Below are positions 55,774 through 64,000 of a DNA stretch of 64,000 nt, piece after piece; within the stretch, counting starts at the first letter, position 1, and every line of letters starts with the position of its first letter. Both the position numbers and the translations under genes were made by a program. The stretch is from Mycoplana rhizolycopersici (lineage in GTDB: Bacteria > Pseudomonadota > Alphaproteobacteria > Rhizobiales > Rhizobiaceae): the NCBI RefSeq assembly GCF_013378445.1, contig NZ_JABXYK010000006.1:124001-188000 (forward strand), read 5' to 3'. Below the pieces are notes generated by a model. That model was not told the DNA's origin and ran no database searches. It worked only from the letters and a program-made list of their open reading frames with translations.

Positions 55774-56076
55774 TCAACCGGGAATGTGGAATCCGCCCTT
55801 GACCATGAAGGCAACCACAGCCGCCAGCATTGCGCCGAGGATGACCTTTACCGCCCATTTAAGGGTACCGTTCAGATCGTCGATCTTTTTGTTGAGAAGC
55901 GAGAAGCTGTCCGTCAGCGCCTTGAACTGCTCGTCGCGGCGAGCGTTGAAAATGTCCATTTGACGCTGCCACGCCTCGAGCGCCGATAGCCTGGTGTCTA
56001 ACGTCATCAGCTTCTGCTCGTTTGCGGCATTGCGAGCGCGAAGATCCGCGACTTCCATAACTTCATCCTCAGCCAT
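55774..56076 (-). CDS. XhlA-like phage lysis-associated membrane protein
   Basis: A 100-residue protein with an N-terminal coiled coil (heptads around residues 15-70; DTRLSALEAWQRQMD, IDDLNGTLKWA) and one C-terminal membrane helix (about 75-92), the layout of haemolysin XhlA-type holin partners. Directly downstream of the holin gene in the lysis block, it likely helps holin function. Family assignment is by shape and context. Confidence 0.65.
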   Translation of the reverse strand: MAEDEVMEVADLRARNAANEQKLMTLDTRLSALEAWQRQMDIFNARRDEQFKALTDSFSLLNKKIDDLNGTLKWAVKVILGAMLAAVVAFMVKGGFHIPG

Positions 56077-56129
56077 CTATCCCCATGCCCTCATAATGCG
56101 TCGTGCGGTATTCAGTTCATTTTCTGGTG

Positions 56130-56471
56130 TCACTTGCCGGTCACGACGATATCGGGCACCCCGGCAGGCGTCTTGATCACCACCGGGCTCTCGTCCGGGA
56201 TCTGTTTGTCGATAGCCTTAGCTGCCTCGGCGGCCTTGTCCGAGCTGGACTTGGTCCAGATGGCATAGAGCGGCACTGCCGCAGTTACGACGGCCGCGAC
56301 AGCGCCAAGCAGTTCCGGTACCTGCCGCGTCAATGCTTCCGCCTGCTCCGGCGTCAGCCAGCCGAGGATAGCCAAAATTGCGATGACCGATCCGACGATC
56401 GTGGTGAGGTAGCGGACGGCGACACCGATAGAGGTTGCCGTGGTCAAGGGTGTGAGAAGCTTTTCGAACAT
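56130..56471 (-). CDS. phage holin-like protein
   Basis: A 113-residue protein with two hydrophobic segments (about residues 10-40 and 55-72) and a charged C-terminal tail containing the PAGVPDIVVTGK end. It lies 12 bp after the endolysin gene, and similar small proteins precede or follow endolysins in rhizobial phages. A holin role (membrane hole for endolysin release) is inferred from hydropathy and position. Confidence 0.7.
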   Translation of the reverse strand: MFEKLLTPLTTATSIGVAVRYLTTIVGSVIAILAILGWLTPEQAEALTRQVPELLGAVAAVVTAAVPLYAIWTKSSSDKAAEAAKAIDKQIPDESPVVIKTPAGVPDIVVTGK

Positions 56472-56483
56472 GCTGAAATCCTT

Positions 56484-57194
56484 TCAGGCTAGCTTGGCGC
56501 GCACTTCGGCACGCATCTTGTCGCCGCACGCTTTGGCACCGACGACGGATAGATCGAAGGCAAGTCGGGTGACGTCCCACTTGCCCCGCTGCGGGATGCC
56601 GAGGTTGTTCTGCACTTCGGCATGGGTGAGGACGGTCTTGTCCGTGACCGGGATGCCGTAGCGCCGGCACAGATCAGCGACGGCCCAGGTCATGGCGTCC
56701 CACTGCTCGAGCGTCATCGGGTACTTGCCGGCACTGAAGGGACTTTCGACAGCCCCACCCATGCAGCACATCGAGACGCCGATGGCGCCGGAGTTGCAGT
56801 TCAGGGTGTGCGCCGCATACCCGCTTCCCGCCTTCACAACCTCATTGAGCTTGATCGACGGCTTGCCGCGCACAGGCTTGCCCGAGCCCTCTAGCAGCAC
56901 ATGATAGTGGGCGCGGTCGTTCTCGCTCGCGACATGCGTGCCCGCAGTCCAGTGCACGATGATGCGCTGCATCTTCGCATCAGGCATCCAGTCGGCCGGG
57001 ATCGTGTATGCCAGGAAGGACTTTACCGGCGATAGAGCTGGATCAGCACCACCGCGCCGCTTCACCAGCTCGTCGAGCGCTTTATCCATGGCAGCTATCG
57101 TCTCACCGCCAGGATCGCCGTCAGCGCCGAACCTTGGGAGAGGAAAGCCAAGCGCGATCAAGCGCCGCTGCAGGTCCTGCACGGTCGAAGTCAT
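56484..57194 (-). CDS. phage endolysin, N-acetylmuramoyl-L-alanine amidase
   Basis: A 236-residue peptidoglycan amidase that lyses the host at the end of infection. It has an N-terminal peptidoglycan-binding-type motif (LQRRLIALGFPLPRFGADGD, about residues 8-27, with the GADGD turn) and an Amidase_2 domain with zinc ligands H81 (VHWTAG), H191 (THAEV) and D207 (KWDVT). There is no signal peptide, so it depends on the holin encoded 12 bp downstream. It probably ends the late operon's structural part. Confidence 0.92.
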   Translation of the reverse strand: MTSTVQDLQRRLIALGFPLPRFGADGDPGGETIAAMDKALDELVKRRGGADPALSPVKSFLAYTIPADWMPDAKMQRIIVHWTAGTHVASENDRAHYHVLLEGSGKPVRGKPSIKLNEVVKAGSGYAAHTLNCNSGAIGVSMCCMGGAVESPFSAGKYPMTLEQWDAMTWAVADLCRRYGIPVTDKTVLTHAEVQNNLGIPQRGKWDVTRLAFDLSVVGAKACGDKMRAEVRAKLA

Positions 57195-57275
57195 GTGATG
57201 TCCTTTGATTTCGCCTTGCGGTTGTCGCCCTGCTAAGGCATATCGGTAAACGAGATTGGGCGAAGGAGGACCGGC

Positions 57276-57593
57276 ATGGCAGTAGGTGGCAAGCAGGAAA
57301 TGAATGACGAGCTCGAACTCGCAGTGTACTCGGTGCCGGATGCCTTATCGTATGGGCAGAGTCGCATTATCGTCGCTGCTATAGAAGCGCTTTGCGCCAA
57401 TTCCGAAAATCCAGCGCGCGTCAAGGCTGATATCCTCAGCGCTCTTTCCGCGTTAAGTGCCGAGTCCTTCAAAAATGTCGGCAGTTCCTACGGCTCAATG
57501 GGATCGGAAGTACTGCGAGCAGCAACGGCAACGGCTGAGACGCTTGTTGCCGCGTGCGACCGCGCAGAAACTCGGATGGCGCCGGTAGATTAA
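57276..57593 (+). CDS. hypothetical protein on the strand opposite to the late operon
   Basis: A 105-residue soluble, mainly helical protein with no recognised domain. ATG 57276 has an excellent AAGGAGGA site 6 nt upstream. It is the only plus-strand gene between the tail-fibre and lysis genes, and its stop overlaps the end of the neighbouring minus-strand gene by 4 nt. Such orientation and position are typical of independently expressed phage accessory genes. Confidence 0.7.
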   Translation: MAVGGKQEMNDELELAVYSVPDALSYGQSRIIVAAIEALCANSENPARVKADILSALSALSAESFKNVGSSYGSMGSEVLRAATATAETLVAACDRAETRMAPVD

Positions 57594-58306
57594 ACCGCAA
57601 TTCCCATCCGCGAAGCGACCTCCTGTGCGACCGGATAGAGGGCTCTGGCCTCGTCGAGCGTAATTGCACGCTGCAGGATGCCAGCCATTATGTGATCGCT
57701 CCGCCCTGGATACGATGACGAATAGCTAGAGCCGATCCTGTATGTGTTCGAACCCAGCGCCCGGGGGTACGTGAGATTCGCGCTCTTATCGATCCCGTGA
57801 GTGAGGTCGAGATAACGGGCGGCGCCAGAGGCATTAACGATCCACACCCTGAACCCCCAGGCGTTGGGATTCTGCGTCTCCGTCGCGGACACAATGACGG
57901 AAGATCCGCCATTGTTGCCCTGCAGCGACCCGCCGATACGCACCTCGTCAGGTGCATAGATGCTGCTGCCGGCGCTGCCGATCCCGGCGGCAGAGAAGTT
58001 GCTAATGAACATGGCGCGCGTGCCGGTGTCCACGATACCGACGCCCCGGCTGAGCGTGACCAGTGTCAGGTTGCTCGTCTCTGCAATTCCGCTCTGCAGA
58101 TAGTTTGCCTGTCCGGTGAACTCAGCCCACCCAGCTGCATTGAAGGTCGGCAATCCTGCGGCGGTCAGGGCTGGTTTACCGTTGATAAGGTTGCGGCGAA
58201 GCGTGGCCGCACCGTCGAATATATTGAAGTACTCAAAGCCAGAGATCGGCGGCTCGAAATCGAGGCTGTCGCTTGCGTCCAGCCCAGGCATAATGATGTG
58301 CGTCAT
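57590..58306 (-). CDS. phage tail-associated protein (uncharacterised)
   Basis: A 238-residue Ser/Gly/Asn-rich protein with many short beta-prone stretches, as in phage tail appendage or receptor-contact proteins. It starts 8 nt after the tail-fibre stop in the same direction. ATG 58306 (MTHIIMPGLDAS) has a GAGGA site; the longer open frame overlaps the fibre gene and is not credible. A LamG-like fold is possible but not demonstrable by eye. It may be a fibre chaperone or second fibre component. Confidence 0.7.
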   Translation of the reverse strand: MTHIIMPGLDASDSLDFEPPISGFEYFNIFDGAATLRRNLINGKPALTAAGLPTFNAAGWAEFTGQANYLQSGIAETSNLTLVTLSRGVGIVDTGTRAMFISNFSAAGIGSAGSSIYAPDEVRIGGSLQGNNGGSSVIVSATETQNPNAWGFRVWIVNASGAARYLDLTHGIDKSANLTYPRALGSNTYRIGSSYSSSYPGRSDHIMAGILQRAITLDEARALYPVAQEVASRMGIAV

Positions 58307-58313
58307 GGTGTCC

Positions 58314-60344
58314 TCACAGGTTGAGAAGATAGGCAATGGGACTAGCAGCAACCCCGTAGCCGTAAAGGTTCGGGTGCAGGTTGTCGGTGACGAGCCCGGC
58401 GGTATTCGCAGCGCCCCAGGTTCCCAACACCTCGCCGATGTCCGCAAGCGGAAGGTCATACTCGGCGGCCAGATCGTACATGATCGCCCGGTACTCTGAC
58501 CAAGCCCACGTCCTTGAGCCGTTAGGCGTCATCGGAATGACCATGATCACGTCCTTACCGCCGCCTCGGATCGTCTCAATGATCTCGCGCATGCTGGCTT
58601 CGAATAGCTCGGGGGCACGCTCCTCGCTCCAGTCGTTGAGCCCAAGGGACAGGACAAACACCGAGGCGCCGGTCGAAAGCAGCGCGCTGCGGGGGCTGAA
58701 CCATCCCGCTGCATGTGCGTAATCGTCAGATCGCCAGCCGGATTTGCCGCCACCAAGCACGGAGACGCCCTTCTTGGTGCTGTCGTAGCAGTCCCACCCA
58801 ATCAGCCTTACGCCGCCACTGATACGTTTGATCTGGAACTGCTGAATAGCAACGGCCGGCGCGGTATAGGTTAGCTTCACGATTGACCCCGTGGCGGGAG
58901 TATACGGAGTGAGAGAGCCAGCAACGCCGACTTCCAGCGAGGCGGCCGCATCAATTGCAACCCACACATCAATCGTGTCGCACGGAACCGTCGGCGTGTA
59001 CCCCAGCACGTTAGTGGTGGTGCTGTTGACCCACATTTCTCCACCCAGCGAGTTTGAGGAACTGGTGGCCCCCCATCCCGCGCCAACGCTGATCCTAGGG
59101 TCGTATGTCTCGTAACCAGCGTCAGCGATGATCGCGCGACCGAAGTAATTCTCGGATGTTGCGCTCAATGCCTTGCCGAGGAGTTTGGAGACGACCATTG
59201 GGATAGACTGGAGACGATTGTGCGTTCCAGACGAGCCACCGGCGTTCCAGCCCATCATGTTGCTGTCGCCGATGCAGAAGACGGCGGTGCGAGCCGCACC
59301 CTGGACGACACCAGCGCGCGCCTTCTGCCACACCCCGATGCTACGCACGTCCGTCCGCTTAGCGGCGTGTCGGTTGAACTCTATGTCGGCAGGCGATGTG
59401 GTGGCGGGCGTCAAAGGCTGCCCCATATGGCTGATGCCATCCTTGTCGGCGCGGAGGAGGACGAAACCAAGGCTGTCCTTGATGACGAAACTGTCACCAA
59501 GAAAGTCAGCCAGAACCTGACGCCCCTTAAACGCGATTCCCGCTTCCGAGAGCCTGTAGAGTACGAAGCCGAGAGCATCGCGGATCGCGAGACTGGCCCC
59601 GAGAAGATCACCAAGGAACGGACGCCCCCGGTATTTCATAAGGCCATCAAGGAAGCGATAAACAGCAAACCCGATGCTGTCTCCGAAGACGACAGACCCG
59701 TCGTCGCCCGGCCGAACCGAAGTAAGACGAGCTGCGGCCTCGCCATCCACAGCCTCCACGATATCCGCCTCGTAATTGAGTGCTGCGCGCGCTTGGGCCA
59801 CTGTCATGTCGGTTGGTGCGCCCGTACCGGCACCCGCTACCCGGCCTTTAAAGGTTGCCTCGGGCATCTGGGCCAAGCCAACGCCATCCACATCGATCGA
59901 AAGGCCCCTAACCGTGGCGAGCTGTTCGACGGCGCCGGTACCGGACGAACGGCGGCCAAGAATTCGATTGGTCGCGGACGTGTTGTCGAGCTTTCCCGTC
60001 TCCAGCAAGTCAACCTGAGCCTGTAGTTCCGAGACGTCACCACCTGGCAGAGGACCAATTCTGGTCCAAGAGCCGGAACCGGACGCCCCGGACTTCTTAT
60101 AGATGCCTATGTAGGCCTCGTTGCTGTCGCCAAAGACACGACCGATCTTTCCAGCCGCCCAGTTCAGATCAGCATAGAGCTGCGCCCGCGTCTCGTAGGA
60201 GACATCGTACCCCTGAGGCAAGCCATAGATGATGTCCTCGATCAGCCCGAATAACCGGCGGATTAGGCTCTTCTCCGGTTTGTCTGGATTAGACGACTGC
60301 CCATCCTCATAGGTCGCGTTGGCGGCATCTCTGATTTGTCCCAT
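58314..60344 (-). CDS. phage tail fibre with SGNH/GDSL esterase domain
   Basis: A 676-residue protein. The N-terminal part (about 1-200) has fibre-like sequence with a short coiled-coil region; residues 218-310 contain three degenerate repeats sharing the core D-(S/A)-(I/L)-G-F-(A/V)-(V/L). The C-terminal half is an SGNH hydrolase: GDSNMMGWN with nucleophile S361 (block I) and DNLHP with D654 and H657 (block V). Such phage esterases remove acyl groups from surface polysaccharides. It lies between the gpJ-like hub and the small tail protein, fitting a role in host recognition. Confidence 0.85.
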   Translation of the reverse strand: MGQIRDAANATYEDGQSSNPDKPEKSLIRRLFGLIEDIIYGLPQGYDVSYETRAQLYADLNWAAGKIGRVFGDSNEAYIGIYKKSGASGSGSWTRIGPLPGGDVSELQAQVDLLETGKLDNTSATNRILGRRSSGTGAVEQLATVRGLSIDVDGVGLAQMPEATFKGRVAGAGTGAPTDMTVAQARAALNYEADIVEAVDGEAAARLTSVRPGDDGSVVFGDSIGFAVYRFLDGLMKYRGRPFLGDLLGASLAIRDALGFVLYRLSEAGIAFKGRQVLADFLGDSFVIKDSLGFVLLRADKDGISHMGQPLTPATTSPADIEFNRHAAKRTDVRSIGVWQKARAGVVQGAARTAVFCIGDSNMMGWNAGGSSGTHNRLQSIPMVVSKLLGKALSATSENYFGRAIIADAGYETYDPRISVGAGWGATSSSNSLGGEMWVNSTTTNVLGYTPTVPCDTIDVWVAIDAAASLEVGVAGSLTPYTPATGSIVKLTYTAPAVAIQQFQIKRISGGVRLIGWDCYDSTKKGVSVLGGGKSGWRSDDYAHAAGWFSPRSALLSTGASVFVLSLGLNDWSEERAPELFEASMREIIETIRGGGKDVIMVIPMTPNGSRTWAWSEYRAIMYDLAAEYDLPLADIGEVLGTWGAANTAGLVTDNLHPNLYGYGVAASPIAYLLNL

Positions 60345-60408
60345 GACGATTTCCCATGTGAAAACACGCCGCGGCGGCAGCGTTTTGTTGCTCGCCTATC
60401 GGCAGCGA

Positions 60409-62847
60409 CTAGACGATTGTGACAGTGATTGGTCCCGACGCAGGACCGTCGATTCCTGATCCATTGAACGGCACGGCGTAGTAGTCCCACCGCCCTTGCG
60501 GGGCGCAAGAGGGCGTGGAGATGTATGCGTACCAGTCGTCAAGTGATCCCACGAATGACGCGTCCTTACGGATACTGATAGTCGTGGAACCACCAGACGG
60601 AACCGCCAGCGTTTCGAGGAACGTGCCGTTTGCAGTCTTGTCGGCGCCGTCGGCTATGGCTGTGCCCTGGAGCCTCATACGTACTGCGCCGGCCGTCCTA
60701 GAGGAGACCGTGAGTGCGGCTCTGACGACGGCTCCATCGGAGAACGTTGCGGCTTGACTGGCGAAGCTGGCAACTCCTGCTGCCCCATTGAGCTTGCCAC
60801 TCCCAACCGACCACCCCGTCCCAAGAAGGGTGAACCCTGAGGAATCGTCGAACGTGGAATTGGGGACCGCGTTCGTGCGCGTGCCATCTCCGTCAAGGTA
60901 GTCGTAGGACTGCGACGGGCCAACATAGATCGGAACCGAGTTCACGGCTGTTGCGGTATTCACATTAAACGGCGCGCCGGCGGCCACTCGGTAGAGATTT
61001 ACCCAACGGACACTGCGATCGTTGCCGGTCCGAATTTCAAACTGGACGCGACCGAGATTCACCGTCGACGTCAATAGGAAGTTGGCAAGCCCCGCAGGCG
61101 GCGTTGGGTTGGAGACTGCGAGGATGTTCTCGAAAAGCACCCAGCCGGACGGCTTCCCATCCGGCTCCAGCCACCGCACCCGCACGTCGTAAAGCTCACC
61201 GTCGACCAGACCGATCGCCTCGGCCCTGACCTCGTTGTCGGCGACGGTAATGTTGCTCCAGTCCTCCTCGTCGGCGATCGAGATCTGCGCCTGCGCCGAA
61301 AGGTCATCGCGATCCGGATAAGCGTCCCACGTCGCCACCAGCAGCGCTACAGTATCGCCGCCAACGTTCCGCTGTTGCATCGAGACCGCGAAGTTCTGAG
61401 GCGGCGTAAGCGTCTCATCGTCTAGATCCTCTGGAATGGTCGGCGGCGTTCCTTCCTCGGCGAATGTGAGGTCGTGCATCGTTTCGGGATCTTCCGGCAG
61501 ACTGACAACGTCGATGATGACGGTCATGTCATCGTCGCCCTCGCGGATATCCATGATTTCGAAAGGCTCGAAGTCGATGCCGAGGTCGCGCACCTCGAGG
61601 TAAATGTACTGCTCCTCCCAGGCCTCCAGGCCGAAGAGATCAGTGACGATCGTGCCGCGCCACCGCGCCGTTGCCCGCTGCGCCCGCCGCTTGGCAACGC
61701 GCCGCGCATGGTGGTGCTCCTGGATCTCGTAGGCCTGGATCGGGATCGGCTTGCGCGTCCCGTCCGTATCGATGATCCATGGATCGCAGGTCGCCTCTGT
61801 GTGCCGCGCCAGCTTGTTCTGGTAGCGGACGGTGACTTCGGTGCCTTCGCGCAGCGGCCCGCTGGAATCCTTCAGCGAATAACTGACGATCACGGCATCG
61901 GGGATCGACACCGTAGGCGCCACGTACTTGCCTGCCCTGTAACCGATCTTGCCGGAGCGCTTCAGGAACAGCCGTCCGTCCGTAGCCGTGATCATCCGCT
62001 CGATGATATCGATCGGCTCTTCTTCCAGCTTGTAGTCGAGCTGGCCGTGATACCGCCGGACCGTGCCGCCGCCGGATGTCGCCAGCAGTTCGTCGCCGAT
62101 ATCCGCCGCCAGCTCGAAATCGTCTTCATCGATCATGCTGGCCGGCAGACCGGCGCCGTCGAGGTCGATGAGATAGCTGCGAAAGATCAGCGGCAGGTTT
62201 GCCGAATAGGCGGTCAATCCCGTCCGCGGATCGAAGACCTTGTTTCGACGGGCGACCGGCACGAGCTGCGGCAGGCGGTTCGGATAGACCTCGGTGATCT
62301 TCTCCGTCTTGACCTTGTTGGCCTTGACCATGACGGTGACGCAACCGCGGCAACGGTGCGTCGCGTCGTAGATCTCCGGGAAAATGTCCGCGACGCGGTC
62401 ATAGTGGAGCTGGCTCGCGGATCCAAGGCGAAACTCGACCTCCACCTTTCCATCGATCGGCGAGGTGTTGATGTTTCCATCCGGCTCTACGGTGACGATA
62501 CGCTCGTCCAGGCGCCATTCGGTGAAGGCGTCGATCCCCAGTTCGCCGCCCTCGCCGAGATAGAGGATCTGCACCAGCGCGCCGTCGCGGACCTCGAAAA
62601 AGATGATGGCGGCGCCCATCGGCCCCTCGCCATAACTCTTGCGCCGCGGGGCCACCGACTGCCGGACAGTTCCGCGCATCTCTGCCGGCTTCGGCGCATC
62701 CTCCCGGAACAGCGCGTTTGCACCATAGGAGATGCCGAACCCGATAGCGCCGGCCAGAAGGTTGCCGCCGAGTGTCAGCGCGCCGGACGCGGTAACGAGG
62801 CCGGGGATCCCGGCCGCAGCGATGAGACCAACGATCGCCTGAGGCAT
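60409..62847 (-). CDS. phage tail tip/hub protein (gpJ-like host specificity protein)
   Basis: An 812-residue protein. The N-terminus has a Gly/Ala-rich hydrophobic segment (about residues 3-45), then the conserved putative phage-tail region (RRKSYGEGPMGAA near 68; GWARRNKVFDPRTG-type sequence read here as RRNKVFDPRTG near 200), a fibronectin type III-like domain near 490-590 and a C-terminal beta-rich part. This is the layout of central hub proteins at the siphovirus tail tip. ATG 62847 overlaps the upstream stop (TAATG), so translation is coupled. Confidence 0.88.
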   Translation of the reverse strand: MPQAIVGLIAAAGIPGLVTASGALTLGGNLLAGAIGFGISYGANALFREDAPKPAEMRGTVRQSVAPRRKSYGEGPMGAAIIFFEVRDGALVQILYLGEGGELGIDAFTEWRLDERIVTVEPDGNINTSPIDGKVEVEFRLGSASQLHYDRVADIFPEIYDATHRCRGCVTVMVKANKVKTEKITEVYPNRLPQLVPVARRNKVFDPRTGLTAYSANLPLIFRSYLIDLDGAGLPASMIDEDDFELAADIGDELLATSGGGTVRRYHGQLDYKLEEEPIDIIERMITATDGRLFLKRSGKIGYRAGKYVAPTVSIPDAVIVSYSLKDSSGPLREGTEVTVRYQNKLARHTEATCDPWIIDTDGTRKPIPIQAYEIQEHHHARRVAKRRAQRATARWRGTIVTDLFGLEAWEEQYIYLEVRDLGIDFEPFEIMDIREGDDDMTVIIDVVSLPEDPETMHDLTFAEEGTPPTIPEDLDDETLTPPQNFAVSMQQRNVGGDTVALLVATWDAYPDRDDLSAQAQISIADEEDWSNITVADNEVRAEAIGLVDGELYDVRVRWLEPDGKPSGWVLFENILAVSNPTPPAGLANFLLTSTVNLGRVQFEIRTGNDRSVRWVNLYRVAAGAPFNVNTATAVNSVPIYVGPSQSYDYLDGDGTRTNAVPNSTFDDSSGFTLLGTGWSVGSGKLNGAAGVASFASQAATFSDGAVVRAALTVSSRTAGAVRMRLQGTAIADGADKTANGTFLETLAVPSGGSTTISIRKDASFVGSLDDWYAYISTPSCAPQGRWDYYAVPFNGSGIDGPASGPITVTIV

Positions 62848-63242
62848 TAGACGCTCCACGCCGCCAGAACGGCGCAGCCGCGAAATCCGGCAACGCCCCG
62901 CTCAGCCTTCACGATCCAGCGGCCGGTGGCGGACAGGATCGCACAATACTGCACGCCTGCGACCTCGATCACGCCGAAGTCGCCGGGCTTGTTACCGACG
63001 GACCTGGAAGCGCCGGCCGATTCAGCAATCGCGGCAATCATCGGCACAAGACCGCCGCGATCGGCGATCAATTGCTTGGCGCCGACCGCATCAGCAACCG
63101 CCCCCCGAAGGTCCGCCGCAGGATCGACGCCGTGATTGACCTGCCACCAGTCGGCCAGCTCCAGCCCGCAATTCATCTCACGCCAGCAAAACGGCTTTTG
63201 CGCCATGTCGGCGATGAAGGCGTCGAGAACAGTCAAAGCCAT
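62847..63242 (-). CDS. DUF6950-type phage tail assembly protein
   Basis: A 131-residue protein with FCWREMNCGLELADWW near residue 18 followed by GVDPAADLRG, the pattern of the DUF6950 (NlpC/P60-like position) phage proteins that precede the tail hub gene in many alphaproteobacterial siphoviruses. The cysteine of NCG could be catalytic, but the His needed for an NlpC/P60 enzyme is not obvious. Overlaps both neighbours. Confidence 0.75.
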   Translation of the reverse strand: MALTVLDAFIADMAQKPFCWREMNCGLELADWWQVNHGVDPAADLRGAVADAVGAKQLIADRGGLVPMIAAIAESAGASRSVGNKPGDFGVIEVAGVQYCAILSATGRWIVKAERGVAGFRGCAVLAAWSV

Positions 63243-63805
63243 TTGTATTCTTTCGCATCAATGCCGGCAGTGCGGCTCATCCCATTGTCACCGGGATAGC
63301 GGTTCTGCTGGTCACGATCGGTAACGTATCCGAATGGTGCCCGACGCTTGTTCGAGAAAGGGCCTTCGGCCGAGATCGAAACGGTTCGGACGAAGCCGCC
63401 GCTGTCATCAGCTGCGCGGGTTGCTTCCATTCCGCGCATCTTCCCCCACGTCACGGCATAGGGATCGTCGAGGCACTGGGCGTCCTCGTCGAAGTATTGC
63501 GAGAACACGGTAACAAGCCGGTCGAAATATTCTGAAGCCTCCCCCTTCACCTTGCTCCCAAATGTCTCATCGACCCCGGACACGGTGAACCGCAGTTCTG
63601 GCGCTTTCCCGTTGATCGCCTGGGCAATTCCCGAAACCTGTCCCAGCTCGCCGAAGCCGAGCCACGTGCGGCCGTCATTCGTCTCCAGGCGCCCGAACCC
63701 GTTCCAGACACCGATCGGCCCGGAAGCGAAGTCGAACAGCACGAGGCGGCCACGTCGAACCACGCGCCCTGCGTGCTGCGCACGGACTGCTGCACTGAAG
63801 GTCAT
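63233..63805 (-). CDS. phage tail module protein (uncharacterised)
   Basis: A 190-residue protein with a beta-rich sequence (FDFASGPIGVWNGFGRLETN near residue 24) and many charged turns. It sits in the position usually occupied by minor tail proteins between the tape measure/minor tail genes and the hub. Its end overlaps the next gene by 10 nt. I could not assign a named family. Confidence 0.75.
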   Translation of the reverse strand: MTFSAAVRAQHAGRVVRRGRLVLFDFASGPIGVWNGFGRLETNDGRTWLGFGELGQVSGIAQAINGKAPELRFTVSGVDETFGSKVKGEASEYFDRLVTVFSQYFDEDAQCLDDPYAVTWGKMRGMEATRAADDSGGFVRTVSISAEGPFSNKRRAPFGYVTDRDQQNRYPGDNGMSRTAGIDAKEYKWL

Positions 63806-63808
63806 GGA

Positions 63809-64000
63809 TCAGAGCCCGTTCCAGCTTTCGACAAGTTCAAGCGACGGCCTGCCCCACCGCCCCATATCGAGGTCGAGCGCGCCTTCGTCGGACGAAGCCA
63901 GGTTCATGACAGCCTTCGGCGTGGCGAAATCGACCGTCTCGCCGCTCTTGACGGGAAAACGCAGCGGCGGTCGAAACTGTATCGTCGCCTGATCGCCCGA
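63809..64000 (-). CDS. phage tail module protein, C-terminal part (partial)
   Basis: The minus-strand frame is open from the window edge to TGA at 63811-63809, giving about 63 residues ending in SLELVESWNGL. The start lies outside the window. It ends 3 bp before the 190-residue gene, so it belongs to the same late operon. Product unknown. Confidence 0.7.
   Translation of the reverse strand, partial: SGDQATIQFRPPLRFPVKSGETVDFATPKAVMNLASSDEGALDLDMGRWGRPSLELVESWNGL

Larger units (their letters stand above)
53667..64000. mobile_element. prophage, left part (continues beyond the window)
   Basis: The segment from the tRNA-Ser fragment to the right edge carries phage genes only: an excisionase-like HTH gene, small plus-strand genes, and a minus-strand late operon of tail, fibre and lysis genes (siphovirus type, lambda gpJ-like hub). 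No capsid, terminase, replication or intact integrase gene is visible here; these must lie to the right if the element is complete. Lower and more variable GC in parts of 53.6-56 kb supports foreign origin. Confidence 0.9.

Noticed and set aside
61474-62850. 458-codon plus-strand frame inside the tail hub gene
   Set aside because: Antisense shadow of a gene with coupled neighbours; composition typical of shadows.

Overview
The window is a 64 kb piece of a high-GC alphaproteobacterial chromosome. Gene order (lpdA-lipA; cinA/ispDF; dusB-ntrB-ntrC-ntrY-ntrX-trkA-hfq-hflX; clpS-clpA; rpsB-tsf-pyrH-frr-uppS-cdsA-rseP-bamA-lpxD-fabZ-lpxA-lpxI-lpxB-gltA; comEC; lexA) and details such as fused IspDF, EipB, a GTTC-N7-GTTC SOS box and 111-bp palindromic intergenic repeats point to the Rhizobiaceae (Sinorhizobium/Rhizobium/Shinella-like). 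I cannot assign a species from sequence alone.

Left part (1-8.3 kb): the end of a pyruvate dehydrogenase/lipoate block (lpdA, lipA) split by two near-identical 111-bp palindromic repeats; then a P-loop kinase-like NTPase, a PLP decarboxylase, a COQ10/RatA-like START protein and the minus-strand ispDF-cinA pair. 8.4-20 kb: the nitrogen-control block dusB(nifR3)-ntrB-ntrC and ntrY-ntrX, then trkA, a D-amino-acid aminotransferase-like gene, hfq and hflX. hflX has no ATG/GTG/TTG in front of its conserved start. 20-34 kb: mazG and a deaminase (minus); the siroheme/sulfite-reductase operon (cysG-DUF2849-cysI-DUF934); ferredoxin-NADP reductase; clpS-clpA; azlC-azlD; and a minus operon of RidA, a glycerophosphodiesterase, a DUF482 acyltransferase and a HIT hydrolase. 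34-48.5 kb: periplasmic EipB, then the translation and envelope cluster from rpsB to lpxB, which supplies ribosomal protein S2, EF-Ts, nucleotide and undecaprenyl precursors, CDP-DAG, the site-2 protease, BamA and lipid A enzymes (with LpxI as the UDP-diacylglucosamine pyrophosphatase). 48.5-53.3 kb: gltA, comEC and lexA.

Right part (53.4-64 kb and beyond): a mobile segment begins beside lexA. It starts with the C-terminal remnant of a tyrosine recombinase, a perfect 16-bp palindrome and the 5' half of a tRNA-Ser(UGA), a likely attachment site. A siphovirus-type prophage follows: an excisionase-like HTH protein and small plus-strand genes near the end, then a minus-strand late operon that reads (from the right edge inward) tail assembly proteins, a gpJ-like tail hub, a tail fibre carrying an SGNH/GDSL esterase domain, a small tail-associated protein, an amidase endolysin, a holin, an XhlA-like protein and finally an AT-richer trypsin-like serine protease. 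A small opposite-strand gene with a strong ribosome binding site sits between the fibre and lysis genes. The protease and the opposite-strand gene are the best accessory (moron) candidates. No CRISPR array, rRNA, intact tRNA or insertion sequence was found.
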